The notes below the pieces were generated by a model that was not told the DNA's origin, did no database searches, and worked only from the letters and a program-made list of their open reading frames with translations. This document shows, one piece after another, positions 42,797-52,009 of a stretch of DNA of 64,000 nt. The DNA comes from JAFEBO01 sp044221315 (GTDB taxonomy: Bacteria > Planctomycetota > Phycisphaerae > Phycisphaerales > UBA1924): the NCBI GenBank assembly GCA_044221315.1, contig JBGAPK010000011.1:37547-101546 (forward strand), in the 5' to 3' direction. Position numbers and translations under genes: made by a program. How positions within the stretch are numbered: the first letter of the stretch is position 1; every line of letters begins with the position of its first letter.

Positions 42797-43513
42797 TTGG
42801 CGAACATCATCGTCGTCGGCCCGCACCCCGACGATCAGGAACTCGGCATGGGGGGCACGATCGCGAAACTCGCGTCGCAGGGGCACAGCATCCTCATCGT
42901 GGACATGACCGACGGCTGCCCCACCCCTTTCGGCGACCGCCCGACCCGTCTTGCGGAGGCCCAGGCCGCGCTCGCGGCACTCCAGCCCCCTGCCGGCAAG
43001 ACCCCGATCCGGCGCGTCTTGCTCGACCTGCCCAACCGGCGCGTGGTCCATTCGATCGAAGCCCGGCACCTGGTCGCCGGACAGATCCGGGCACATCAGG
43101 CCTCGATCGTCTTCTGCCCGCACCCGCTCGATGCCCATCCCGACCACATCGCCACCACCCGGATCGTCGAGGACGCCCGATTTGATGCCAAACTGACCCG
43201 CCAGCCCATGCCCGGCGATCAGAACGCCCCGCCCCTTTACCCCAAGTGGCTCATTCACTACTACTGCACGCACTTGCGGCGTGTGCCGGACCCCACGTTC
43301 TTGATTGATACGAGTGGATTCGACCAGCAAAGGCGGAACGCGGTGGCGGCGTATCGCAGCCAGTTTGAAATGAACCCGGCTTCGAAGGACGTGCCCGCAC
43401 GGTTGGATGCCGCGGCGTCGTACTTCGGCAGTCGCATCGGAACGGCGACCGCCGAGCCGTTTTCCACGCCCGAGCCGCTCGGTCTCACGGGGCTCGCCGA
43501 TCTCGCGCTCTAG
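42797..43513 (+). CDS. PIG-L family deacetylase, BshB1-like
   Basis: The 238-residue zinc-dependent deacetylase is of the PIG-L/LmbE family, which removes acetyl groups from GlcNAc conjugates. The metal and catalytic motif is VVGPHPDDQELGMGGTIA, and LDAHPDHIATTRIVEDARFD gives the third ligand region. The segment ILIVDMTDGCPTPFGDRPTR resembles BshB1 of bacillithiol synthesis, so deacetylation of GlcNAc-malate is a fair guess. The start is TTG at 42797, set by GAAGGAGG 6 bases upstream. It follows the lipoprotein gene closely; mgtE follows after 57 bases. Confidence 0.83.
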   Translation: MANIIVVGPHPDDQELGMGGTIAKLASQGHSILIVDMTDGCPTPFGDRPTRLAEAQAALAALQPPAGKTPIRRVLLDLPNRRVVHSIEARHLVAGQIRAHQASIVFCPHPLDAHPDHIATTRIVEDARFDAKLTRQPMPGDQNAPPLYPKWLIHYYCTHLRRVPDPTFLIDTSGFDQQRRNAVAAYRSQFEMNPASKDVPARLDAAASYFGSRIGTATAEPFSTPEPLGLTGLADLAL

Positions 43514-43570
43514 CCGCGAAATTCCAACTCCGCGCTTGCGTGATTGCCCGTCCCGTGCTTTGATCCTCGC

Positions 43571-44965
43571 GTGAATCTCACTGCGGAGCTTCTGGCTCCG
43601 GACATCGCGGCACTCATCAAGGAGGGGGCGTACTCCGAAGTTCGCAGTGCGCTGCACGGGCTGCCTCCGGCCGACGTTGCCGACATTCTGGCCAGCCTTG
43701 AGCCTGCGGATGCGGCGATTGGATTTCGTTTCATGCCGCGCGATGCGGCGGCGGACGCCTTTGCGTATCTCGCGCCCGAAGTTCAGGAAAGGCTGATCAG
43801 CGAATTGGGGGCTGAGGGCTCGGTGCGGGTGATCGAGGCCATGAGCGCCGACGACCGCGTCCGGCTGCTGGATGAATTGCCCGAGGCGGTCGCCGAGCGT
43901 GTTGTCGCGAGTCTTTCGCCGCAGACACGCGCCACGACGCAGGCGATCCTCGGCTATCCGCCGCGCACCGTCGGGCGTCTGATGACGCCCGACTACCTGA
44001 AGGTGAAGCCGGACTGGACGGTGGCTCAGGCGCTCGACCACATCCGCCGTCACGGGCGCGATGCCGAGACGATCAATGTTGTGTATGTCGTGGACGACAC
44101 GGGCAAACTGATTGACGATCTGCGCCTTCGCCAGATCTTCCTTGCCGACCCCGCCGCGAAGATCGAAGACCTGATGAACCGCAACTTCGTGACTCTGCGG
44201 GCCGACCAGCCGCAGGAAGAAGCGGTGCAGTTGATGGCCCGCTATGACCGGACGGCGCTGCCCGTGGTCGACAGCCGCGGCAACCTGATCGGCATCGTCA
44301 CCGCCGACGACGTGGCCGACGTGGCCCAGCAGGAAGCCACCGAAGACTTCCAGAAGATGGGCGGCATGGAAGCCTTAGACGTTCCGTACACGTCGATTGG
44401 CATCTGGGGCCTGACCGTCAAGCGCGGCAAGTGGCTCGCCTTGCTCTTTCTCGGCGAGATGCTCACCGCATCGGCGATGACGCATTACGAGGAAGAACTT
44501 GACAAGGCGATCGTGCTGACCCTGTTCCTGCCGCTGATCATTTCGAGCGGCGGCAACAGCGGCTCGCAGGCGACGACGCTCATCATCCGCGCGATGGCGC
44601 TGGGCGAACTGAAACTCAAGGACTGGTGGTGGGCGTTCCGTCGCGAACTGACCTGCGGCCTGCTGCTGGGCCTTTTCCTCGGCGTCATCGGCTTTGGGCG
44701 CATCATGCTCTGGCGCACGCTCAGGTGGGACTCGGGCAAGTACACCGACCACTACTTTCTGGTTTCGGTCACGGTCTTTTTCGCGCTGATCGGCGTGGTG
44801 CTCTGGGGCTCGCTCATGGGGAGCATGCTGCCGTTCATTCTTCGGCGCATCAAGCTCGACCCGGCAACGATCTCGGCGCCGCTGGTTGCGACGCTGGTGG
44901 ATGTGACGGGGCTGGTGATCTACTTCACGACGGCGAGTATTGTGCTGCGGGGGACGCTGTTGTGA
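43571..44965 (+). CDS. mgtE: magnesium transporter MgtE
   Basis: The 464-residue Mg2+ channel-transporter has an N-terminal superhelical domain (about residues 1-140), two CBS domains (about 140-270, MTPDYLKVKPDWTVAQALDH and NRNFVTLRADQPQEEAVQLM) that sense Mg2+, a plug helix and a five-helix membrane domain. The pore segment LFLPLIISSGGNSGSQATTL is the MgtE hallmark. The start is GTG 43571, without an obvious ribosome site. Length is normal. Confidence 0.95.
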   Translation: MNLTAELLAPDIAALIKEGAYSEVRSALHGLPPADVADILASLEPADAAIGFRFMPRDAAADAFAYLAPEVQERLISELGAEGSVRVIEAMSADDRVRLLDELPEAVAERVVASLSPQTRATTQAILGYPPRTVGRLMTPDYLKVKPDWTVAQALDHIRRHGRDAETINVVYVVDDTGKLIDDLRLRQIFLADPAAKIEDLMNRNFVTLRADQPQEEAVQLMARYDRTALPVVDSRGNLIGIVTADDVADVAQQEATEDFQKMGGMEALDVPYTSIGIWGLTVKRGKWLALLFLGEMLTASAMTHYEEELDKAIVLTLFLPLIISSGGNSGSQATTLIIRAMALGELKLKDWWWAFRRELTCGLLLGLFLGVIGFGRIMLWRTLRWDSGKYTDHYFLVSVTVFFALIGVVLWGSLMGSMLPFILRRIKLDPATISAPLVATLVDVTGLVIYFTTASIVLRGTLL

Positions 44966-45106
44966 CGTAGGGGGTTCGCGAAGTGGCAGGACGAGCCACC
45001 GGCCTGCAGTGCGGGATATGCGAACGAATATGTGGAAGCTGCTGGCACTCGCGGGTGCGGTCTGCAGATTTGGATTGTCGAAAGGCACCAAGCAAGAAGC
45101 CGAAAC

Positions 45107-45687
45107 GTGATTCCGATCTACACGCGTGAAGGGTTCCCTGAGATTTGCTTTCGCTGCCGCTATCCGTGTGCACCGAATTGCGTTCAATGCCCGGAGTGCG
45201 GTTCGTCCGTGTCGTTTCGAGGCCGACCAGCGGTCCGAGCGCTGGTGCGTGCGGCAATCCGGATTCAAGATACTCTGGCGCTGCTCGTCTTGCTCTTGAT
45301 GCTGTTCTTCCTGCCGTGCGTGGTGTACGAAACGTACGGTTTCTACTGGTTTTGGGACATCATCAGCAGAAACTGCTGCTCTATCTCCGCGAGTCCAAGC
45401 CCATTCCCGACGCATGGCTGGTGGCCTCCGTCCTCTATTGGAGTTCGTTTGCTCCCCTCTTGACCGGACTCGTTCTTGCGAGGAGAGTCGGCCGAATGCT
45501 CTGCTACGGCGGCGCGTTCCTGATGACTCTGTCGGCGTGGACGGTTCTCGCTTGGCACAGCTACTACCCCGCTTTCGACACGATTCCCTGGATCGTTTTC
45601 GCGGCCGTCGCGGCACTTCTTGCAATCATGTTTGCGGGATACATGCTCATCTTGTGGAAATTCGGGCGAGCGGCGTGGTCCAAGTAA
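45107..45687 (+). pseudogene. zinc-ribbon membrane protein, frameshifted
   Basis: A GTG at 45107 opens a frame that encodes a zinc-ribbon-like Cys pattern (CFRCRYPCAPNCVQCPECGS) and one hydrophobic helix, then loses coding character after about 45370. The remaining helices, including YGGAFLMTLSAWTVLAWH and FAGYMLILWKFGRAAWSK, lie in the next phase up to the stop at 45687. Joining ...FWDIISR to KLLLYLRESKPIPDAWL restores one membrane protein of about 190 residues with three to four helices. A one-base deletion between about 45365 and 45385 explains the break, either a real mutation or a sequencing error. The function is unknown. Confidence 0.6.
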
Positions 45688-45794
45688 CCCCCGTGGATGC
45701 CTCCTTCTACTTGATGCCAACTCTGTGCATCTGTTCGGCGCGTAATCTGTGCCGCTGACCTTGCCTTCAGTTCAGTACTTCGGCGGACGGGCGA

Positions 45795-45831
45795 AAAACA
45801 CACTGACCTCCGGAGGAACCGGAGGTCAGTG
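45795..45831 (-). terminator. terminator of the P-type ATPase gene
   Basis: CACTGACCTCCGG and CCGGAGGTCAGTG form a perfect 13-bp stem with a 5-base loop. On the minus strand it is followed by TGTTTTTC. It starts 34 bases after the ATPase stop. Confidence 0.9.
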
Positions 45832-45864
45832 GCACATGCAGTGGAATCTTCTTTATGGCGTCGC

Positions 45865-47940
45865 TTACGCCGCCGCCGGCTGCGCTCCGCCCAAACCGCG
45901 CACCGATGCCGCGCGGCGCTTGAACGCCGGCTCGCCGGTCTCGGCGGTGACGAAGCTCTCGCCAAAGCGGAAGAGACGGAAGCTGTTGGCGAGGACGAAG
46001 ATGTCGCCCAGGAAGTGGTAGAGGCCGGCCAGGGGCAGGCCGAACTCGCCGGCCTTGTTGAAGTTGCCGGTGGCCGCGAGCACGAGGCCGACGATCGCGA
46101 TGATCACCGATGCCGCGATGTTCTGGGCGATGATGGAGCGGGTGCGGCGGGAGAGTTCCATCAGGAACGGCACGCGGGAGAGATCGTCGTTCATGAGGGC
46201 GACGCCGGCTGAGTTGGCGGCGATATCCGAGCCCGTGAGGCCCATGGCGACGCCCACGTCCGCCTCGGCCAGCGAAGGGCCGTCGTTGATGCCGTCGCCG
46301 ACCATCATGATGCGGTAGCCGAGTTTCTTGAGGCCGCGGATCTGCTCGTGCTTTTCTTCGGGCAGGCACTCGGCCTCGATCATGTCGACGCCCACCTGCT
46401 GGCCGACGCGTGTCGCCACGCTCAGACGGTCGCCCGTGAACATCGCCACGTGCTTGACGCCGGCGTCACGCAACTGCTGGATCACCTGGCGGCAGTTGGA
46501 CCGCACGGTATCTTCAAGGCCGACGGCGCCGAGGTATCGCCCGTCGCGCATCACGTGCACGCCGGTCATCCCCTCGATCCGCGTTTCGACTTCTTCCATC
46601 TCGCGGGCGATGCCCGGGTTGCCCTCGCGGAGCCAGCTGCCCCGCCCGACGCGGATCTCGCCCATGGATGTGCGGGCGATCACGCCGCGGCCGTGCGATT
46701 CTTCATGATTCTGCGAACCGTCGATCTCGACACGTGCGGCCTTGGCCGTCGCGAGGATCGAGAGGGCGAGCGGGTGGTTGGAGTGCTGTTCGCCGTTCGC
46801 CGCGGCACGAAGGAGTTCTGCTCCGTCCACGCCGTTGGCGGGAGCGAGCTTGGTGACCTGGAACTTGCCGGTGGTAATGGTGCCGGTCTTGTCGAGGATG
46901 ACGGCGGTGATGTCGGCCGAGGCCTCTAGGTAGTTGGGCTGCTTAACCATGATGCCCAGGCGTGCGGCGGCGGCAAAGGCCGCGAGCATGGCGCTCGGGC
47001 TGGCGAGCAGGATGGCCGAGGGGCAGGCCACGACGAGGACGACGACCGCCGTCTTCATCGCGTTCTTCTGGAGCGTCGGGTCTTCGGACTGGCTCAGGAA
47101 GAACCAGACGATGAACGCGACCGAGAGGACAACGGGCACGAAGAAGCCCGCGACCTGTTCGATGAGCAACTGGCGGGGCGTGCGGCTGCGCTCGGCCTGC
47201 CGGATCAACTGCGTCACTTTGCCGATGGTGGTCTCGGCGCCGATCTGCGTGACTTCGATATCGATGCCGCCGGTGAGATTGCTTGTGCCGGCGTAGACCA
47301 ATTGCCCCGTCTCTACTTCGACCGGGGCGGCTTCGCCGGTGAGGGAAGCCTGATTAATCGTCGTGCGACCGACGACCACGCGGCCGTCCACTGGGAGGTT
47401 TTCGCCGGGGCGGACACGCACGATCGAGCCGACGCGGACCTGGCCGAGGGGCACTTCACGCTCCGAGCCACCTTCGACAAGTCGGGCAACATCGGGCGTC
47501 AACTGCACCAGTTCGGCGATCGCCCTTTGGGCGCCGGTGGCGCTGCGACGGACGAACTGACCGAAGATGACGAGGATGAAGGCGAGCCAGCCGGCCATTT
47601 CGTATTCGCCGATGGCGATGGCCGCGATGATGGCGATCGCCGCGAGAGACGAACTGGAAAGTTTGGCCGCCCGGACTTCCTTGGCCGCGGCCCACAGCAG
47701 GGGCAGGGCAAGCAGCACCGCGCCCAGCATCGCCGGGATCTGCACGATTTCCGGGTTGCCAAGCCCCAGGGCCCGGGCCAGCGTGGTCACGAAGACCAGA
47801 ACGCCGCCGGAGAGGCAGAGCTTGATGTAGCGTTCGATCTCGATCTCGTGGTGCGAGCAACACGCCAGATCGTCCGACTCGTCGTCGTGAACGTGCATGG
47901 CGTGGGCAGGGTCGTCGTGGGAGTGGTTGTGGGCGGCCAT
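45865..47940 (-). CDS. heavy-metal P1B-type ATPase
   Basis: The 691-residue pump should export a metal ion from the cytoplasm using ATP. The N-terminus is His-rich (HNHSHDDPAHAMHVHDD, then CCSHH) in place of a CxxC ferredoxin-like domain. The actuator motif is SLTGEAAPVE, the phosphorylated Asp lies in VILDKTGTITTG, the HP motif in EQHSNHPLAL and the hinge in MVGDGINDGPSLAEADVG. The membrane metal site is ACPSAILLASPSAM, a CPS variant instead of the common CPC, so the ion cannot be assigned with confidence; Zn, Cd or Co are candidates. The ATG at 47940 begins the His-rich stretch. A terminator closes the single-gene unit. Confidence 0.9.
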   Translation of the reverse strand: MAAHNHSHDDPAHAMHVHDDESDDLACCSHHEIEIERYIKLCLSGGVLVFVTTLARALGLGNPEIVQIPAMLGAVLLALPLLWAAAKEVRAAKLSSSSLAAIAIIAAIAIGEYEMAGWLAFILVIFGQFVRRSATGAQRAIAELVQLTPDVARLVEGGSEREVPLGQVRVGSIVRVRPGENLPVDGRVVVGRTTINQASLTGEAAPVEVETGQLVYAGTSNLTGGIDIEVTQIGAETTIGKVTQLIRQAERSRTPRQLLIEQVAGFFVPVVLSVAFIVWFFLSQSEDPTLQKNAMKTAVVVLVVACPSAILLASPSAMLAAFAAAARLGIMVKQPNYLEASADITAVILDKTGTITTGKFQVTKLAPANGVDGAELLRAAANGEQHSNHPLALSILATAKAARVEIDGSQNHEESHGRGVIARTSMGEIRVGRGSWLREGNPGIAREMEEVETRIEGMTGVHVMRDGRYLGAVGLEDTVRSNCRQVIQQLRDAGVKHVAMFTGDRLSVATRVGQQVGVDMIEAECLPEEKHEQIRGLKKLGYRIMMVGDGINDGPSLAEADVGVAMGLTGSDIAANSAGVALMNDDLSRVPFLMELSRRTRSIIAQNIAASVIIAIVGLVLAATGNFNKAGEFGLPLAGLYHFLGDIFVLANSFRLFRFGESFVTAETGEPAFKRRAASVRGLGGAQPAAA

Positions 47941-48167
47941 AGAAAGATTGATCCGCGTTGAGGAGGTGAGGGGGTCGGCAGAAGTTCTTCGCTGAAATCG
48001 GCCCCCGGCGGGCCTTCCGGCCCGAGCAGAAAGCCCGAACCACCGGAAACACGTTCCGGCAGGCCAACAATACGTCTGCTTTTCCCATCCGGTTCGGGTG
48101 TGGGCAGGCAGGGGATTGGTATCAAATACCAAACGCCCCGTTCTGTGGCTTGGGTAGGCTTCTTCCC

Positions 48168-49292
48168 GTGCAACGACAGCCCGACAACCCCTCCCTGCCG
48201 TCGGTGGCGATCCTGGGCCTCGGCCAGATGGGCTTGGTTTGCGCCGGCGTCTTGGCCGGAGGAGGCGAGATCGGCGCCCCAACCGTGCCCTCCGGCGTTC
48301 TGCAGCGACCCGTGAATGTCCGGATCTGGGGTCGCAACCCCTCGGAGAGCGCTCAGCTCGCGCAGACCCGGCACACCCCCCGCCTTTCGCAGTTCACCCT
48401 TCCCACCAATGTCCGCGTTTGCCTGAACCTTGCCGATGCCCTGCGGGGGGCGCAGTTTGTCGTGATCGCCGTTCCCGTGCAGTTCATGCGCGTCGCGCTC
48501 GAGCAGGCCGCCCCGCTGCTGCCGGACAATGCGGGCATCATCTCCGTTGCGAAGGGGATCGAAGAGGGCACGCTGCTTCGTCCGTCGGAGATCATCGCCG
48601 ACGTGCTTAGAAAATCGGGCCGCGACAATCCCGATCGGCGCCCGCGCCCGATCGGATGTCTCTCGGGCCCCACGATCGCGGCCGAACTGTCCCGCTGCCT
48701 TCCGGCGGCGATGGTGGCGGCGAGCGATGACCCGCTCTTCGCACGCCAGATTCAGGCGCTCTTTACCACTTCGTGGCTCCGTGTCTACACGAGCAGCGAT
48801 CTCCTGGGCATCGAACTTGCCGGCGCCGTGAAGAATGTCATCGCGATCGCGGCGGGCGTGCTCGACGGGCTCAAGGCCGGTAACAACGCCAAGAGCGCTC
48901 TGCTTGCCCGGGGCATGGCAGAGATCGCCAGGCTCGGTGCCGCCATGGGAGCCTCGACCCAGACGTTCTCTGGTATCGCCGGAATGGGAGACCTCGCCAC
49001 CAGTTGCTTCAGCCCAGAGGGACGCAACCGATCCTGCGGGGAGGCTATCGGGCGAGGGGCCGATGTGGAGCAGTACCTTGCCGACTCCCCATATGTAGTG
49101 GAGGGTGTTTACACCACCCGGGCGGTGTTGCATCTGGCGGAGAAATACCGCGTGGATGTCCCTATTACGAGGGCCGTCCATGCCGTGCTCTTTGAGAAGA
49201 TTGACCCTCTGACGGCTATTGGGTCGCTCATGACACGGGCGGCACGACCAGAACGGGACGACGAACCGCACCGCGATCTGTTCGCACGGTAA
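48168..49292 (+). CDS. gpsA: NAD(P)H-dependent glycerol-3-phosphate dehydrogenase
   Basis: The 374-residue enzyme reduces dihydroxyacetone phosphate to sn-glycerol-3-phosphate for phospholipid synthesis. The Rossmann motif is VAILGLGQMGLVCAGVL, the CLSGPTIAAELSRCLPAAM segment and the catalytic Lys in ELAGAVKNVIAIAAGV are present, and SGIAGMGDLATSCFSPEGRN is the substrate-binding loop. About 20 extra residues lie in the first domain compared with typical enzymes. The start is GTG 48168 without a clear ribosome site. Confidence 0.95.
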   Translation: MQRQPDNPSLPSVAILGLGQMGLVCAGVLAGGGEIGAPTVPSGVLQRPVNVRIWGRNPSESAQLAQTRHTPRLSQFTLPTNVRVCLNLADALRGAQFVVIAVPVQFMRVALEQAAPLLPDNAGIISVAKGIEEGTLLRPSEIIADVLRKSGRDNPDRRPRPIGCLSGPTIAAELSRCLPAAMVAASDDPLFARQIQALFTTSWLRVYTSSDLLGIELAGAVKNVIAIAAGVLDGLKAGNNAKSALLARGMAEIARLGAAMGASTQTFSGIAGMGDLATSCFSPEGRNRSCGEAIGRGADVEQYLADSPYVVEGVYTTRAVLHLAEKYRVDVPITRAVHAVLFEKIDPLTAIGSLMTRAARPERDDEPHRDLFAR

Positions 49293-49689
49293 GTCCTTTG
49301 GTGCGAACACGTTCCTAGCGCATTAATCCTGTAAAAAGCCGGGAACTGGCGACTTAAGCCCTTGACGCCGCTCCGCGTTATCGGGAAACTAGCTGAGGCG
49401 CCGGCGCGGGCCGGTCGAGAAGGGCGCGGGTCGTTTCCAGACTGACCAACCAGCGCTCGGGAGAGAGGCGGGGCATCGCGCTTCGCCTGCCGGTTCGGAC
49501 TTTCGCAATCGATTCATTTCGATTGCGCCGTTGGTGTTTCGGCGTGGGAGCGAGGATGGCGGGCCAGAGCAGTTCCATCGTGGTTGATACGTGATTTGTC
49601 TTCGGGCGGGATGTTCCCGACCCGGTTGCGCAACGCCCCGCCGATCGGCCGCCGATCGCAACGGGGCTCTTGGATTGAGGAGATAGGAC
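49293..49689. other. gene-free stretch before the tandem secreted genes
   Basis: No convincing frame, RNA gene or terminator is seen. TTGACG occurs near 49363, but no good -10 box follows at 16-18 bases. GAGGAG at 49677-49682 is the ribosome site of the first secreted paralogue. Confidence 0.4.
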
Positions 49690-50472
49690 ATGAAGGGCAT
49701 TTCCAAATTTGTCGTGGCGGCAATCGCCGTGATCGCGGGCGCTGCATCGTCTCTTGCCGCTGTGCCGGTGCAGGGAATCACCAACCGGGAGATCAAGTGC
49801 GGGAACAACCTCCTCGCCACGATCAACTTCGACAAGCCGACGCTGTACGCCAACGGCGCGACGGGCGGCATCACCGTGAACGGCAACGCCACCAAGACCA
49901 ATTGCTTCGCCGGCGAGATGCGCTGGGTCCAGATGATCAAGACCAATCAGCCGCTCAACACCAACACCCCCGCCGGCACTCCCTACTTCGATCCGGGCGA
50001 ACTCGACCCCAAGGGCAACGACTTCCCCTTCTACTGGAACGAGAATCTCAAAGGCCGCGACGGCAATAACTACCCCGGCCTGTGGGTGCAGAACCAGTTC
50101 TCGAACGGCGGCAATACGCTCGGCTTCTCCGACCAGCCGAAGCGCACCTGGACCGGCGGCGCGATCGACTGGCAGGCCGAGCTCAGCCTTGTCTGCTGGA
50201 ACACGACCACCAATGTGCTGGGCGTGCTGTGGACCGGCACCTACGGCTTCAACATCACCGCCGGCGGCTTGCTCACGATCAACGGAATCACGGAGATGGC
50301 CGTGGGAGGCACCTACCTCACCCAGGGCGCGATCGACCAGCGCTTCGGCGACGTTTACACGATCAGCAAGGACTGCGCCGACTGCTGCGACTGCCCGGTT
50401 CCCACACCCGGAGCTTTCGCCACCCTCGCGTTTGCGGGCGTCTTCGCCTCGCGCCGGCGTCGGGCCGCCTGA
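49690..50472 (+). CDS. secreted protein of unknown family with RRRR sorting-like tail, paralogue 1
   Basis: The 260-residue protein has a signal peptide (about residues 1-24) and a mature domain rich in Asn, Gly and Trp. The core shared with the next gene includes AGTPYFDPGELDPKGN, LKGRDGN and GVLWTGTYGFNI. Near the end a Cys cluster (CADCCDC) is followed by PTPGAFATLAFAGVFASRRR, a short hydrophobic helix closed by arginines. That tail resembles PEP-CTERM-type sorting signals, so processing and surface attachment are inferred. GAGGAG lies 7 bases upstream. I recognise no domain family. The paralogue follows after 119 bases. Confidence 0.65.
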   Translation: MKGISKFVVAAIAVIAGAASSLAAVPVQGITNREIKCGNNLLATINFDKPTLYANGATGGITVNGNATKTNCFAGEMRWVQMIKTNQPLNTNTPAGTPYFDPGELDPKGNDFPFYWNENLKGRDGNNYPGLWVQNQFSNGGNTLGFSDQPKRTWTGGAIDWQAELSLVCWNTTTNVLGVLWTGTYGFNITAGGLLTINGITEMAVGGTYLTQGAIDQRFGDVYTISKDCADCCDCPVPTPGAFATLAFAGVFASRRRRAA

Positions 50473-50591
50473 TCGCTGTTCCTCAGGTTCAACCTTTCGC
50501 GGGCGCGGCCCTCCGGGTCGCGCCTTGCCTTTTTCCGCCCGGCGCGTTCTTTCTTCCTGCAATCCCCGCGGCACCGGACAGAGGAGCCCGC

Positions 50592-51350
50592 ATGAAACTC
50601 GCACGGTTCGCTCTCGCGCTTTCACTCATCGCCTCGCTCGCGTCGGCCCGCGTGGACACCGTCGAGATTAAAAACAAAGAAATCAAGTGCGACGGCAAGC
50701 TGCTGGCGACGATCAACCTGGGCTTTCCGATTAATTACTTCGACATGGACGACAAGGCCAAGGGCGTGTCGGTCAGCGGCGGGGCCGTCGCCACCAACCT
50801 GCTCAAGGGCGAACTTCAGTGGATCCAGATCATCAGGACGAACAAGCCCTTCAACACCGCTACCGCCGCGGGCACCCCCTATTTCGATCCCGGCGAGCTT
50901 GACCCCAAGGGCAACAACTACCCCTTCTACTGGAATCACGACCTCAAAGGGCGGGACGGCAACGAATACCCGGGGCTCTACTACAAGAACCAGCAGACCG
51001 ACGGCGGCCTGGGGCTGAAATTTTCCGACACGGCCACACGCAGTTACCTCAATGGAGCCGTCGACTGGCTTGCCGAACTTTCACTCGTCTGTTACGTCGC
51101 CCCGAACAAGATCGGCGTGCTCTGGACCGGGACCTACGGCTTCAACATCGACAATGACGGCAAGAATGTCGTCAACGGCTGGAACGAACTCGGCGCTCCC
51201 GCCTGGCTCACCCAGGCCTCTCTGAACGCAAGATTCGGGAACAACGCATACACGCTCAGCACCGACTGCATGGACTGCCTGGTTCCGTCCGGAGGATCGC
51301 TCGGAGCCTTGGTCGCCGCCGGTCTCTTCGCTGCTCGTCGGCGGCGTTGA
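50592..51350 (+). CDS. secreted protein of unknown family with RRRR sorting-like tail, paralogue 2
   Basis: The 252-residue protein matches the preceding one along its length. Both have a signal peptide, an early NKEIKCDGKLLATINL-type segment, the AGTPYFDPGELDPKGNNYPF core, DWLAELSLVC, GVLWTGTYGFNI and a DCMDC Cys pair before GGSLGALVAAGLFAARRRR. The mature parts differ enough to suggest an old duplication. GAGGAG 6 bases upstream marks the ATG at 50592. The paired genes may form one operon and act together at the cell surface; the function is unknown. Confidence 0.65.
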   Translation: MKLARFALALSLIASLASARVDTVEIKNKEIKCDGKLLATINLGFPINYFDMDDKAKGVSVSGGAVATNLLKGELQWIQIIRTNKPFNTATAAGTPYFDPGELDPKGNNYPFYWNHDLKGRDGNEYPGLYYKNQQTDGGLGLKFSDTATRSYLNGAVDWLAELSLVCYVAPNKIGVLWTGTYGFNIDNDGKNVVNGWNELGAPAWLTQASLNARFGNNAYTLSTDCMDCLVPSGGSLGALVAAGLFAARRRR

Positions 51351-51408
51351 ACACCTTTGCCGAACCGTGCCGTGGCCGGGGCGTAGTCTTTGAAAAGGGG
51401 CAATCGTC

Positions 51409-51939
51409 ATGCCGCATCGGATTCTCTCCGTCTCTGTGCTTGCTCTCGGGGCGGTTTCTCTTGGTGCGTGCGATTCGGCCAACGACGGCGCACAATCCGC
51501 CCAACTCTCCCGGACCCCGCAAGCCCCGGCCAAGAATGCCGAACCGGCCATGACAAACCCCAAAGCGATCATCATCGCATGGATTGGACCCAGCGACCGC
51601 CCAACGCCCCCGACGGTGCTCTGGTCCGACAAAGCGGCCCGCGATACTGCCGCCGCGTGGATCGCCAAGAAGGGGTCGGCCCCGATCGGCGTCACCGATG
51701 TCGAGACCGCCGCCGATGCGCTGGTGTGCGCCTCGAAAGCCGCCGCCGCGGGAAAGGGCTCGAGCTTCTACCTGGAAGTCACAGCCTGGGACGGAGCCGC
51801 CCCAATAGCCTCCTCGCGGCTCGACGCCGACGCCTCCAAGGCTTTTCTCTCGGCTGCGGTCACCTGCGTCGGCCCCGCATCTCCCACGGCCGGCTACCTC
51901 AAATCGCTCCTGACCATGGTCACCAACGCGTCGAAATAG
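51409..51939 (+). CDS. hypothetical lipoprotein
   Basis: The 176-residue protein has a signal peptide with a clear lipobox (AVSLGACDS). A Gln/Pro/Ala-rich linker follows, then a globular part with AIIIAWIGPSDRPTPPTVLW and FYLEVTAWDGAAPIASSRLD. No family is recognised. It follows the second secreted paralogue by 58 bases on the same strand and could be cotranscribed. GGGG about 9 bases upstream is a weak ribosome site. Confidence 0.65.
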   Translation: MPHRILSVSVLALGAVSLGACDSANDGAQSAQLSRTPQAPAKNAEPAMTNPKAIIIAWIGPSDRPTPPTVLWSDKAARDTAAAWIAKKGSAPIGVTDVETAADALVCASKAAAAGKGSSFYLEVTAWDGAAPIASSRLDADASKAFLSAAVTCVGPASPTAGYLKSLLTMVTNASK

Positions 51940-52009
51940 GCGAAAACAGCGGGTTTTCGACTCAATCCGAACAGACGGCGATCGGCCCCTATCAGAAACC
52001 CGCTACTCT

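Noticed and set aside
42200..44053. A large upstream extension of the SpoIID-like frame toward 44053.
   Set aside because: It runs antisense through the lipoprotein, PIG-L and mgtE genes. A ribosome site and signal peptide place the real start at 42199.
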